A stretch of 64,000 nt of DNA from Augochlora pura (lineage: Eukaryota; Arthropoda; Insecta; Hymenoptera; Halictidae): positions 22,307,782 through 22,371,781 of the forward strand of contig NC_135773.1 of NCBI RefSeq assembly GCF_028453695.1, given 5' to 3'. The translations under genes and the position numbers were made by a program. The notes beneath the pieces are model-generated. The model saw nothing but the letters and a program-made list of their open reading frames with translations, was not told where the DNA came from and did not search any database. Position 1 is the first letter of the stretch, and every line of letters begins with the position of its first letter. Shown in pieces: positions 45,365 to 56,643 of the stretch.

Positions 45365-45538
45365 CGTGTCAGGCTCGCGGTGAAGATTAGATGCATGATC
45401 TACTAATTTTGAATATTATTAATTTATCTCAAATCGAAACCAAATTTAATTCTTCTATCATCAAAGTACAGAAACGAAAGTAAATAGAGACAATACAAGA
45501 AATAGGAATTGTCTAGTCCTATTGAAGAAAGTATTAAC
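45365..45538 (+). mobile_element. TTAA MITE family C, fragment
   Basis: GTGTCAGGCTCGCGGTGAAG, GATCTACTAATTTTGAATAT, then AGTACAGAAACGAAAGTAAA and TCCTATTGAAGAAAGTATTAA. Followed by a 20-bp family A stub (CCCTTTGAACTCGAGTGGTG) that ends where the next repeat begins. Confidence 0.7.
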
Positions 45539-45556
45539 CCTTTGAACTCGAGTGGT

Positions 45557-45795
45557 GTTTAAAAATTAGAGTTTACTTAGTTTTTTTTATACGATTTTCT
45601 CTAACCCTATTTACAACTTATATACTAACCTAAAATTAGAGAATCGCCAATTAAACGTTCCTGCTTTCCTCAGTTTTCACATCGCACAGTTTGAGGTTAG
45701 AAATTACTTTCCTAAGTTTCACCGCGCCAGTGGCGCCGTTCCTCGCGCGTCCGACCTCTAATGGCGCGTACACGAAGCTTTCATATATATTGTAT
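45557..45795 (-). repeat. Unassigned dispersed repeat H, copy 1 (inverted)
   Basis: The reverse complement matches 48601-48840 over about 240 bp. Landmarks on the minus strand: GAAAGCTTCGTGTACGCG, GGAACGGCGCCACTGGCGCG, AATTTCTAACCTCAAACTGT, GGTTAGTATATAAGTTGTAA. It interrupts a family A MITE stub at its left edge, so it inserted after that MITE. Family unknown. Confidence 0.85.
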
Positions 45796-46555
45796 AATAT
45801 CAATGGATGAATTTGGTCGCTCGAAAATAGCTGGAACCCCGGAATTCCAGAAGAAGCTCCCGAAAAATACCGCCGCCTTTGTCCCCATTAGGCCGGTACG
45901 GTGTCCCATGGGACGAGGAGAAGAATCATCGGCGACGCCGCCAATTAATCCTGAATCTCGGAGCGGTGTGGCGCGATCCTCTCGGCCTAGAACCTCCGCG
46001 CTCTAAAATAGAGCTTGTTCGTCCGGGAACAGGGGGCCGCCGACTTCAGAAAAGGGGGAAATCTAGCATCCTGTCAGTCGAGCCGTGTTCCGCTAACGCG
46101 ACGAAATTTAGGAGAGCACACACGCCGCTTACCCTGCGATTATCTGGCCCAGTCGTTCCACCGCCGCCACCTCTGCCCTCCTCCTCCTTTCTCGCAATAA
46201 ACAGCGGGAGTTATATCGCGCGCGCGCGCGTGTTCTAAACGCGTGTAACTTATGCCCGCGAGCACAGTGTTCCGAGAGCGGCGGACCTTTGATGCTGGGC
46301 CCGGGCGCGACTTTTACACGTCGCCGGCGACGAGATCGTCCGTCTCGTTGACGGAATTTCCCTTTTAGCTCGCGCCTCCTTTAGCTACGATGCTCGTTCT
46401 ATACCATTGGCTGCACCATTGTCCATCGAACGTGACAATACCAGGGGATTCGTGACGCCAGCGACGGGAAATAGAAGCGGAGAACAGAGGTTCCGCGGTC
46501 GAACGTTTTTCTGAGGGTGTATTATCGTTTCGAAACTCCAAGAAATTTGGTTTTC
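45796..46555. other. GC-rich unassigned DNA
   Basis: CpG-rich, with a CGCGCG run (about 46218-46229). Overlapping frames on the plus strand in two phases (45761-46238) have no recognisable domain. Confidence 0.4.
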
Positions 46556-46794
46556 TTAACCCTTTGTACTCGAAGCCGTTCGAACAGCAAAGCTAAAGTA
46601 ATCTCTCTTCTAGTATTTCCATTTTATGCGACGAAGTGTATTTTATGCATAGGTAATCGATTCTTGCGATACTGACAGTCTTGTTATACTAACAGTTCGA
46701 TACTAACAGTTCGATTATAATATACAAATATTATTTTAGAGATAGAAACATTTCAGTGGTTCCTCAGTGTCACCATTCGAGTGCAAAGGGTTAA
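46556..46794 (-). mobile_element. TTAA MITE family A, complete
   Basis: TTAACCCTTTGTACTCGAAG to CCATTCGAGTGCAAAGGGTTAA. Contains the small tandem ATACTAACAGTTCG twice. Confidence 0.9.
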
Positions 46795-46984
46795 AGTTGT
46801 CTATGTAATGCATTCAACAAAATATTTTATGTACAAGTTGGAGATCGAAGAATTTCCACCAAAAGAATGGATTATATTTATTTCATAGTATGTTTCATAA
46901 TATTTTTATTGTCGTACAATGACAATGATTAATAAAGAAAAATTATATATTGATTTTTAAAGCGTCGACTGAATGCAGCTCGGC

Positions 46985-47074
46985 GCGGAACGTATTAATA
47001 ATATTCATATTTAGCAAATCTTGCGTAAAATCATCGCCGCGAGTCTGTCTCGTTATTATAGCGCGAGGGATTAA
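46985..47074 (-). mobile_element. TTAA MITE family C, fragment
   Basis: Reverse family C left end: AATAATATTCATATTTAGCA, AATCTTGCGTAAAATC, CTCGTTATTATAGCGCGAGG, ending at TTAA 47071-47074. Confidence 0.7.
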
Positions 47075-47289
47075 CCTTTTGCACTCGGCGCCATCATGGA
47101 TGTTACCTACCAGCGCTTATAAACAATTCTATTATTATATAGTATACGATACATATGTACATATGTATATATAATATTGTTATAATAATATTCGTTATAA
47201 TTATACGAATTTCTAGACGTCGTAATGTTTAGTCATACACTAGAATTACGATGTCCCCTGAGAGGGGACAACCGAGCGCAAAGGGTTAA
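47071..47289 (+). mobile_element. TTAA MITE family B, complete
   Basis: TTAACCTTTTGCACTCGGCG to AACCGAGCGCAAAGGGTTAA. The right arm carries the palindrome GTCCCCTGAGAGGGGAC (47253-47269), next to AGAATTACGAT as in the other family B copies. Confidence 0.88.
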
Positions 47290-48450
47290 ATAAGGCGCAG
47301 TCTATACCGTCGGTCTCCCGACAGGTTTCGCAACGAAAGGGTTTCGCCCCGCTGTCATAACTGGCGCACACGCGCGGAAAGGTCTCCCTGCGACCGGGAA
47401 TCGTCGTATCAGCGCAGCGGCAATCAAATTTCTCATTCTCGGTGCTCCCTCCCCTGCTTAGATTTCTGACTCCGCGACAAATTGAATTCGGTCCCCGCTT
47501 CGCATCGTATCCCCGACTTCCTCCCCCCGACTCATCCTCCCCCCCGCGCTTCGGCAACCCAGTTGTGTTGGTCCCATCCATCTTGAACTCCGGAACTTCG
47601 TAACCATCAACCCCCACCCTTCCACGGGTGACTTCGTTAGATGTCCTCTTAGCGCCGCACCCCACACGGGGCGCAGGAAGCGCCGAGAGCAGCGCGCCGC
47701 TTAGAGGGTGCTAAAGACCACGGAGGAGAGAGAGAGACCACGGCGAGGCGGCTCCTCCGACCGACAATGCCCTCTTAGAGGTCCTTAGATCGACGGCGTC
47801 GAGGGCAGCCGAGCACCGTGCAACAAAGGAGCCCGTGCGTCGAATGCCCTTGAACAGCTAATTCATTTGTTGGCGACGTCTGAGGAGATCGTAACTCCCC
47901 CCGGGGGGGCGTAGCGCGACGCGGGAGCGCGTCGCTGTTCGCGCGACGCGTCGCCACTCGCAAACCCGTTCCCTCGTAAAGCCGTGGTAAAAAAGGTGGC
48001 ACTCTCGCCACGCAGTCTGGACGACGGACCGAAATTTTTATTTCGCCCCCCCGCCGGAGACGTCGTCGCGAGGCGTTAACGGCTCGCCGGGGAATACATA
48101 AAACCGCGCGACGATCGTATATCGGTCGTCGATATGCGCCCGCCGCGCGCAGTAACAAAGATACGGCCCTTTGTTCGAGGGAATCATCGATCAACCGGCG
48201 AAGGACGCGCGCGCGAATATCCACCGCTACTTTACTGCTTGTTTAAGAGCCGCGAAACGAACGCGCGCCGGTCTCTTGTCCCACGCGAAACTATAATTTC
48301 GAGACACCGAAGGGGTCGACGAACCTCCTCGGCGAAACGATCGTCCGAATCCTCGCCGATTTCCAGTTACGATCGCGCCGTTACGCGATCGAGGACCGAT
48401 GGTACTCGGATCGATGTCACTTTAATCGTTCACTTTAATAAATAGTAATA
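47290..48450. other. GC-rich region, about 1.15 kb
   Basis: Strongly CpG-rich. Frames of 139-149 codons on the minus strand and 103 on the plus strand overlap each other. No domain or initiator context seen. Could hold a promoter or untranslated exon. Confidence 0.35.
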
Positions 48451-48600
48451 CATTTACTATTAAAAAAATAATAGTAAAGTAATATAATAGTAAAATATAT
48501 ATAAATAATAGTAGAAATATCCGCGAAAGCCGCTATAATTATTATTATTATTATTTATTAACAAACTAGTAAGACCCTTTTGTGTTACATAGAGATTAGA

Positions 48601-48840
48601 TATATACATGAAAGCTTCGTGTACGCGTCGCTAAGGATCGGACGCGTGATGAACGGCGCCACTGACGCGGTAAAACTTAGAGAAGTAATTTCTAACCTCA
48701 AACTGTGCGATACGAAAACTGAGGGAAGCAGGAACGTTTCATTGGCGATTCTCTATATTTTAGGTTAGTATATAAGTTGTAAATAGGATTAGAGAAAAGG
48801 GGAAAATCGTATAAAAAAATTAATAACTCTATATTTTAGA
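48601..48840 (+). repeat. Unassigned dispersed repeat H, copy 2
   Basis: Matches copy 1 at 45557-45795 in inverted orientation with small substitutions (GGAACGGCGCC versus TGAACGGCGCC) and a few short indels. A 62-codon frame inside is not preserved between copies. Confidence 0.85.
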
Positions 48841-48999
48841 CGAATCCATTGGCGTTTCCTTAATCCTACACACGAAAGAAGAAAGAAATCGAAAACATAT
48901 TATATACATTGTCCGGAACACATTTAAATAATATAAATTAAAAATTCTAATATAAGAGTGTGTCATGAAGTAATTACAGCATCAATGTAATGCTTCAGC
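48841..48999. other. AT-rich spacer
   Basis: Nothing recognisable. Confidence 0.5.
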
Positions 49000-49085
49000 A
49001 TCAATGGCGCTCAGCGGCTGAGAGGATACGCACGAATAAATGCTAATTAATGCAGCGCGAAAGGAATCATAGCGCAAAGGGTTAA
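49000..49085 (+). mobile_element. TTAA MITE family C, right end
   Basis: CGAATAAATGCTAATTAATG, then CAGCGCGAAAGGAATCATAG and CGCAAAGGGTTAA. The left part is not recognisable. Confidence 0.72.
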
Positions 49086-49089
49086 TAAG

Positions 49090-50270
49090 TGCCCTAGGAG
49101 CTTCTCGCCTCGCTCCGCACCCGTTTCAAGCCTCCTGTCTTACAATACGAATTTTCTCCTCGCGTTCGAATAAGTACGAATAATGGTACTTTACCGAGAA
49201 TTCGAGGAAAGATTTGTATCGAGTTCAAGTTATAGGTTATGGAAGCCGCGATAGATCGCGTTCTCCTATATTTCACGGGGCGCGGGCGCCGCGAAGTACG
49301 TGTCCCGCAGCGAACTTCCCTAATTAGAGTACAATGTCGAGGGGGAGTTATGGTCGAGGCGGAGTTATGGTCGAGGAACGGTTGGACCCCGATCGAACCG
49401 TAATTTGACTGCGGGCTATTGTGTCTGTCCGGCCGCGTAAGAATCATGCTGCCGGGACACGAAAGGGGGCTCTCCGTGAATGCTGAATGAGACGGCGAAG
49501 AATGCCGGGCGGCATCGCGGAACGGAAACTTTTCAGCGGTTCCACGGGTCCGGAAATGACCGATATCGTTCCCTTCCGTTCCACGACGACGACGACGACG
49601 ACGACGGTACGTTCCTCATTATCGCTCACTTTCTTCCCCTCTTTCTCCCTCTCTCTCTCCTCCCCCTACTCCAGTTTCCGCGAGAGCCCCGTTCGGCTCT
49701 CGTTAGCCAGCCGCGCCGCTGACACACTTTTTCTCTTGATTACCGCGATGTCGATTGATTAGTCGCCGCCAAGGTCTTCCTTTCTCGAGACGACTACATC
49801 CTCCTACCCCCGATCTATCCCGACCGGCCGCGCGCGGTCCATTGTTGTAAAAGTTTTAATTAAATCCGACGAAGCCGTCGTATCTCCCTCGCAGATTCGT
49901 CGAGTAAGAAAGTAAACTTTCCTATAGCGCTCGGGGTAAACGACACCCCCCACCGTTCTCGCTCGCTATCAATTCCTGGTTTCGCTAGATCGAGAGGTCG
50001 TTTTTAGTTTCACGATTCTCAATGAAATTTATTAATGCCGTCCGCATGTCTCGCAAAAATTTCTTCGCTTTACGTCGGCGGCACTGGTTCGGATTGTTTC
50101 GCTCGTCGCTCTTTATTGGGAAATTATTAATTGTTTTACTAATCTCAGTTTTCAATACCGTCCACCTATTTTCTTTAAATTTCTAAGATACGTAAATAAA
50201 TGTAAAATTTCTTTGTCTTACGTATTTGCGCGTTGCACCGCTGCGGTGACGCCGGACAGCATATTATTAA
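49090..50270. other. GC-rich then mixed unassigned DNA
   Basis: Contains (CGA)n at about 49583-49606, which makes an Asp- or Thr-run in overlapping frames. No gene supported. Confidence 0.4.
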
Positions 50271-50281
50271 CACTATAAATA

Positions 50282-50504
50282 AAGGGTGTCCCATAATTCA
50301 CGCAAGAAGTAATTTTGATAGAAAACACAGATTTATAATTAAATATTGTAAATTTTTTATTGATTTATACAGTATTTTGTGTAGTGCTCCATCTTTAATA
50401 ACCCTGAACTGTCAGCCGTCATTCTGTATTTTTTTTTGGTCGGCAACACTTTACCGCACAAATGGCGGAAAATTCAAATCTTGCGTGAATTTTGGGACAC
50501 CCTT
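50282..50504. mobile_element. TA-flanked MITE, Tc1/mariner-like, complete
   Basis: AAGGGTGTCCCATAATTCAC (then GCAAGA) on the left mirrors TCTTGC-GTGAATTTTGGGACACCCTT on the right, about 26 bp inverted repeat with one mismatch. TA is on both sides. 223 bp with no transposase. Superfamily is inferred from the TA target. The 138-codon frame crossing it is not a gene. Confidence 0.88.
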
Positions 50505-50760
50505 TATATTGTTACGAACACCGGATGGACGACCGGTACCGCCTCGGAATTCCCTTGCCGGAATAAAAGACAACACGGTTCAGGGTCTTCCGATCGAGCT
50601 GAACTTTGGCAGTTGCTATTTGACAGCGAACTTGATATATTGTATTTAATAATTCGATATGCTGTATTGTATAAACGAAAATGAAAATAATAAATACGCC
50701 GCGGATGCGCGGAACGGGGCGACGGGAACCGGACGAGGTTCCCGAAGATCGCAACAATAT

Positions 50761-50860
50761 NNNNNNNNNNNNNNNNNNNNNNNNNNNNNNNNNNNNNNNN
50801 NNNNNNNNNNNNNNNNNNNNNNNNNNNNNNNNNNNNNNNNNNNNNNNNNNNNNNNNNNNN
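50761..50860. other. Assembly gap, 100 N
   Basis: A run of 100 N. Frames reported across it are artefacts. Confidence 0.99.
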
Positions 50861-51655
50861 GTTGCACAGTCAGGACCTCTTAATCCTTTCTACAAGATAA
50901 ACATCGACCGCTTTTCTCTAACGGGCCGTATATTCGCGCGCGACAGCGTTCGCGACGCAACAGTCGTCGCGTTAATCATGTGTCCGACGAAGAAACGTCT
51001 CCGGGGACAAAGGTGTCGTCGAGCAGCGGTAGGCACGTCGACGCGGGGACCACCAACATCGGCGAGAAAACAAAACGCGGAGGGGCGGCCTTCTCGGTGT
51101 CGATAGTCGCGTGCGATTTAACGCGAAGGGGAATAAAGCTCGGGTTCGTTATTGCCGCGCGATATGTGCCCATTGTCGGCCGGCAATAATTGGTTACCAA
51201 CGGTAACGCCGGTAAAGAAGGCTCATTGAACGCGGGCCACCGCGGCCTATTATGCTAAACGCCAGCAATTAAGTCACCGTTTTCTCGCCGCGAGCAGCCG
51301 CTTTTGTGCGCGTGTGTGTTCCACCGGGAACTCTGCGAAGGAAGCGGAGACGAGCGTGACCGCGACCGGCAGAGACTACATACTCTCGCGCCCTCCGTCC
51401 CCGTAACGCGTGTCGTTCGCCGCGGCGGGCCGTGCTATTGACAGGTGCCGATGGGCGCTCCGCTGCGAGCCTCGCCGAGAGGAAAGCGGAGGAGACGACA
51501 ATGAAGAGACGCGATTTCGATACCGGGGAACAACGAGCGCGGCCGAAACACGCGCGCCTCGCTCGCCACCGCTTCGACGACGCCAATTTGCGTCGAGTAT
51601 ATTTGACCGAACGGATTCTATATATTTGTTCTTCGCAACCCTTTCGCTCTGACGG
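50861..51655. other. GC-rich region
   Basis: CpG-rich. 51180-51290 is free of simple repeats and contains the dyad GGTTACCAACGGTAACGCC and several TAAT/ATTA cores. It is a candidate conserved non-coding element, unproven. Frames on both strands overlap and lack domains. Confidence 0.35.
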
Positions 51656-51659
51656 GCGT

Positions 51660-51790
51660 ACATATACGAGAAGTATATAATATAAAATATATAATATAAA
51701 GTATATAATATAAAATATAGAAGTATATAATATAATATAAAAGAGATAATAATATAGCAAGAATGATCATTTATATACGTAGAGTATATA
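51660..51790 (+). repeat. AT-rich repeat (AGTATATAATATAAAATAT)n
   Basis: Four or five units of AGTATATAATATAAAATAT with deletions. Confidence 0.85.
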
Positions 51791-51926
51791 ATATAGATTC
51801 ATATCATATGCATACTCGTGATGTATAATTGATTCGCCTAATTTTATCTTTTTGTTTTTAGACGTGGACAGATTATTGTGCTATCTGCTTTGATAGGCGA
51901 ATTTAGAGAATTAATTGAATTATATT

Positions 51927-52298
51927 TTAACCCTTTGAGGACGATAACCCTTTTTCGACCGAGTGAGGCAGCAGGACGAGACGATTTTCTCAGATGCGTC
52001 GAGTGTCTTGTATACGAATTATTTTAATTTGTATAGAATACAAGTATAATTTATATACAATTATATGTATAATTTATACACGATTATATGCAACTATATA
52101 CAGTTATATAATTTATATACAATTATTTTAATTTGTATATGATACAAATATAATTTATATACGATTATATGGAATCACATAAAATTAAATAATTTTATCC
52201 GCAAAATAAAATATATGCTAATAATATTAAAAATATATACTGGTAATATTCAAATAAGAAATTATCTGCGAGCCGGCTCTCGTCCGCAAAAGGGTTAA
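51927..52298. mobile_element. TTAA MITE family G
   Basis: TTAACCCTTTGAGGACGATA on the left mirrors CTCTCGTCCGCAAAAGGGTTAA on the right (CCCTTT(T)G-GGACGA). 372 bp. The centre is an AT-rich tandem region with TTTATATACAATTAT units. Confidence 0.82.
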
Positions 52299-52299
52299 A

Positions 52300-53178
52300 T
52301 TGTATTTTAGGAAGTCAACGACTCGGTGAAACCCCCTCGTCTCCGTGAAATGTATTACCTGTCCGACCATCGTTTTTCAAACAGTTCTATTCGACTTCGT
52401 TCGCGCCGTGCCAACGACCGCCTCTTATTTCTCGTTAGATCCCTCTCTAGCCAGCGCGTTTAGAAGTAGCGTGTTCGTGTCGGACAGGTTTCGACGGTTC
52501 CCATTAATGACGGATGTCTTCATTTAATTAGAACCCGCGCAGGATCGATCGAAAGATCGAAGCGGAAGATTATTTACAGCGGCTCGCAATGAATCATGGG
52601 TGTTGCTAGACCACGTAGCCGGTAACGCGGCTTCATTACGCTTTCCTTTATATCTATCGGTTCTATCAATTAATCCACGTTCGGGCAATCCGTGTTCCCA
52701 TCAATTTCCGAACATCCCTTTTTCATCGATTCCGATCGATTCCTGGCGAAGCCCCGTAAAAACAGGATTCATTAAGAGGGGGGGGTTTCCTATACACTTC
52801 TCAATACTAATTATCTCCATTCTTCATCGCGTCGAAGAAACTTCTCAGGCTCGTTTCGCCCGACGCGTTTCTACGAACATGTTGCAGCGACGGCGCACTC
52901 CCATAACATGCTGCGGCTTGAGATTTTTGCTGGGTACGATGACAATGCGACTTCTAGATACCATGGGAATTGTTTTTCGCGCGTTCCCGCGATCGATGAT
53001 CGTTGAAACGTGGATGAGATGCGTTATTATTTCCTCCGCGAGCTTCGAACAGTATTATATGTTTGTTATTGTCATTTGTGAAATATTAAAAATTATTATT
53101 GTCATTGTTCACTTGGCGGCAATGCGATTTCTCGATACCATGGCCGTGGCAATAGTTTTCCGCGTACTCTGTGCAAAA
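52300..53178. other. Unassigned DNA with a 212-codon plus frame
   Basis: The frame 52600-53238 is the longest not explained by a repeat or by very high GC. It has no recognisable domain, contains two copies of an internal segment (CGACTTCTAGATACCATGGG-like at about 52949 and 53127), and runs into a family A MITE end at 53179. That makes a real protein unlikely. Confidence 0.35.
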
Positions 53179-53240
53179 TTCACCCTTTGTAGTCGAGTGG
53201 TATCTCTGAGGCACCGCCCTAAAATTATTAACAATTAGAA
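53179..53240 (+). mobile_element. TTAA MITE family A, left-end stub
   Basis: TTCACCCTTTGTAGTCGAGT, GGTATCTCTGAGGCACCGCC, then unrelated AT-rich sequence. Confidence 0.75.
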
Positions 53241-53930
53241 ACGTGACTTGTCTTTTAAATTACCAAGACATTTAAGAAGAGACAGCAATTCTTAGTTTTT
53301 ATATTAGAATAATTAGAATGTAGTTATAAATATTAGAATATAGTTAGTATAATTATACGTTTATTCAATAATTCGTAAGCGTGGTTATATTATTTATAGA
53401 GATTATTGTTGGACAAATGAAAGAACCGCGCGATCGAAGAAGCTCGGCAAACGAAAAATATTTTCTGGATCTCTCGTGCACGCGGGGAGTGGAACATTGT
53501 TTATTTATCCGTTAACGAGCTCGCACGGGAACTGTGCGTCGTCGTTGAGGATCGGCCACGTTCGAGGAAACGAGACCCCTCCGGAGAAATTGTTTACGGC
53601 GCGGGGCTCTCTTCCAGCGGAATAATTGGAATATTCCGAGGAAACCCCGGCACCACGTTTCTTCCATTCACAGGCACGGGGCTTCTGTTTTCAATATTTT
53701 CTGCGAACCGCGTTCGCGCTACGGTCGCCCGAACTCCGAAACCATCCTAAGGGCGCGTTTCGAACGGAAATAGAAACGGACGACTCGAAAACCACCATCT
53801 GAAAACTAAATTTCAAGTTTACTTTGAATTTTGTCGAATCCTTGATTTTCGTGATTTCTTTATAAAAGGTATTCCTTTTCTTGCATATTAATTATTAATT
53901 ATCATTGCATATTAATTTTTAATTACCATT
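53241..53930. other. Unassigned DNA
   Basis: AT-rich to 53400, then moderately GC-rich to 53800, then short TTAATTATTAATTA repeats. No feature recognised. Confidence 0.45.
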
Positions 53931-53934
53931 GCAT

Positions 53935-54477
53935 ATTAATTATATTTTAGTCATGCATGATGGTAGTACAGAGCCTATCGATGACCATTGGAGTTCGTAT
54001 CTGTGACGAGTCACGCTCGAAGCAAAGTAAAATATAGTATGAATTTTTACTATTTTTATCTTATATATGTTATATTTGCTGGTGCTTGGTCCATTAAATT
54101 TTTATACTACAAATGGGATTTTCATAAATTAACACGTAGACTGTCGACAAACGACCAGTAAAATACTCACAGAAGTTAAAACAATTTAATTAATTAAAGC
54201 GAAGCTAGAAAGTTAATATTTATCATAAGGGACGGTATTAGAACTCTTTCGCATTCTAGTCAAATTCAATTTATTCAAATATATTACAATAAAAACGAAT
54301 TTTCAAGATTGGTCAAAAATTAGTGTCATTTGGATGAGGCGGCGCTGAACGTGTTAAATAAATAAAATAAAATCTTGAATACGATGAACGTCACTCATAT
54401 TTACCTAAAGGTGAACATGACACCCATGGAAGCATACCTGTCACCCAGACACGGGTGATCCAGCGACGAACGTGTTA
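53935..54477 (-). mobile_element. TTAA MITE family F, reverse, interrupted by family F2
   Basis: TACTACAAATGGGATTTTCAT precedes the break, and AATAAATAAAATAAAATCTT, then CACCCAGACACGGGTGATCC and GCGACGAACGTGTTAA follow it. All are the reverse complement of the copy at 16673 in the right order. The left (F right) terminus is not clear, so 53935 is approximate. Confidence 0.8.
54129..54357 (+). mobile_element. TTAA MITE family F2, nested in family F
   Basis: TTAACACGTAGACTGTCGAC to GGCGCTGAACGTGTTAA, TTAA at both ends, with the host F element continuing on both sides. About 229 bp. Confidence 0.88.
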
Positions 54478-54519
54478 AATATCAAATGACAACAAGAGAT
54501 AATGAAAACGATTTGCTCG

Positions 54520-55165
54520 CGATGTAACCGAAAGAACAATCGTCGGTGTTCGAGCAGCATTGAGGTCGCGGCGTTTGGTAGTCGCGCGACGAGTCGGAAG
54601 GACACCGCCGGCCCCGTGTATGCAGGACTCATCAGACGAAAACAACGATCGCCTACGGGACCGATCTGACACGGTCCGTGAACGTACTGCCAAACGATAT
54701 TCCATTAACGACGCTAACTCGCGGCACGTTGGCCGACTGACGATCGCCCCGTCGTCGCCCGACACCTGATATCGTATGCATGCACGCGGTGTCCGTTTTA
54801 CATATGCGCGTCTCGCGTCTCTTCGCGCGACTAAACGCCTCCCGACGGAACGGACACGCGATTTCCGATCGATGTTTTTCCAAGGATGCTGTAAAAATGG
54901 ATTCCGTCGGCGAGGATATCTCCTGCCGGAAAGAAAGTGTTTGTTCTCTCCCTCTCTCTCTTTATCTCTGCGAAGCGCGCCGTTTAGACCTCCTTTTTTT
55001 CACGGGCCGAAAACTTCGCGAGAAATATTTGACCGATCGTTGCACCCGCTGAAACGCGAATATACAGGAAAAATAAAATTGAAGGAAAGGGCTGGGGAAA
55101 GTTTGTTTCGAGAGGCTCTTTTGAACGGTGGAGGAGAAGATTTGTATTTGTTGTGTAGGCGTAAT
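54520..55165. other. GC-rich region
   Basis: CpG-rich with a short CT tract (about 54946-54968). Overlapping frames on both strands, including a 144-codon plus frame that runs into the next repeat. None credible. Confidence 0.4.
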
Positions 55166-55572
55166 TCATTTTCTCAATTTTTATGTGAATTCATTTCAAT
55201 TTTTATATGACTTTATCTCAAATTTTATTTGATTCTATTTCAATTCTTGTTTGAATTGATCTCAATTTTTATTTTTAGGAATTCATTTCAATTTTTACTT
55301 GAATTTATTTAATTTTTTAAAAAATTGATCTCAATTTTTACCTGAATTTACTTTAATTTTTATGTGAATTGATCTCAAATTTTATCTGATTTAATCTCGA
55401 TTTTTATTTTTAGGAATTTATTTCAATTTTTATCTGAATTCATTTCAATTTTTATTTGAATTGATCTCAATTTTTACCTGAATTTACTTCAATTTTTATT
55501 TGAATTGATCTCAAATTTTATCTGATTTAATCTCAATTTTCTTCTGAATTTATCTCAATTTATCTGAATTCG
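55166..55572 (+). repeat. 21-22-bp tandem repeat (TGAATTTATTTCAATTTTTAT)n
   Basis: About 400 bp of TGAATTGATCTCAATTTTTA, TGAATTCATTTCAATTTTTA and TGATTTAATCTCAAATTTTA units in alternation, so a roughly 65-bp higher order is visible. Confidence 0.93.
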
Positions 55573-55659
55573 AAAAATGAAATAGCGAAACAACAACGAC
55601 ATTTTATCACGCTATAAATATCGTCTATTGTAACACGTCGATTCTCAATAACCCCGACG

Positions 55660-56185
55660 AGCGGTCGTTGCGATCAAGCTTCCCTTCCCGCCTCTCCCGG
55701 ATCATCGCCTAATTTTTCCAGGCGAAGAAGCCGCACCCAGTCGCCTCGAAAATCCTCGGAGCCCCGTTCCCCGAGCAAAACGGGTTAAACAAACTCATCG
55801 TCGCGTCGCTTGTCGAGCGTTCGCCATTCGCGGTTGGATCGCGGCAACGGTCCGCTCCTCGCTGCCATAACCGTGCGCCATCTTCGTAGATTATGCGAGT
55901 ATTTATCGATTTGCATTTATATTTGAGCCGGCCGTGTGCGCGTCGCGTCCCATTGTGCGCCGTCTCGCGCGAGCGCATAATCAGCCGGGAATACGACCGG
56001 GGGCTTTTAAATCGGCGCGTGCCGTTTTTCAGGAATATTTTTAAAGTGCCCGGATCGAGAAAGACGCGCGCGCGCGCGAGCGAGCGAGCGAGCGGCGGGA
56101 TACCAGACGGATCAAAGTTCCCGGTGAAAAAATCCGACGGAACCGTTCGCCCGGAGGAATCCTCTCGTCCCCGAGACGAGACTTT

Positions 56186-56222
<37 letters not shown>

Positions 56223-56400
56223 GTCTCGTCTCGCCTCTTTGTCGCATATTTTCCCGCGTGATTCACTCGGTCCGACTCCACTTGACTCGAGACCGATGGA
56301 AAAATTAATGCCTCGCCCACAGCGATCGCTAAAATACTGTATCAAAGGGGAAAGCCGTCGTCGATGATCTCGTAAGAGAAATGCGACAATCATTGAACTA
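55660..56400. other. GC-rich region with (CT)n
   Basis: CpG-rich, with a CG/GAGC patch (56069-56093) and (CT)n then (CTCGT)n at 56189-56232. A 203-codon minus frame (55709-56320) reads through the microsatellite and overlaps plus-strand frames. Not called. Confidence 0.4.
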
Positions 56401-56479
56401 AAATATTTTATTTAATGTTTCAGAAATCGTTGTCGACGATTCGAATTTTAAGAGATTTTCGAGTGTCAAATTGCGTTCG

Positions 56480-56643
56480 ACGACCCTTTGCACTCGAAGC
56501 CATTTCAACTGGAGATCATTCATTCTATAAGATATCGAGTCACGTGACTCGATCTAACAGTTGAACTTTTAACAATCATTCGAATCTAAGCTTCGACAAT
56601 ATTTATTAAAATAATTTTCGAACGTATCACAGCAAAGGGTTAA
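56480..56643 (-). mobile_element. TTAA MITE family A, shortened
   Basis: ACGACCCTTTGCACTCGAAG to CACAGCAAAGGGTTAA. Abuts the next element, sharing its TTAA. Confidence 0.8.

Noticed and set aside
52600..53238. 212-codon plus frame with an ATG and hydrophobic stretches
   Set aside because: No family recognised, internal partial duplication, and the C-terminal part runs into a family A MITE end. Transcript or protein evidence would be needed.
55709..56320. 203-codon minus frame
   Set aside because: Reads through a (GA)n microsatellite and overlaps plus-strand frames.
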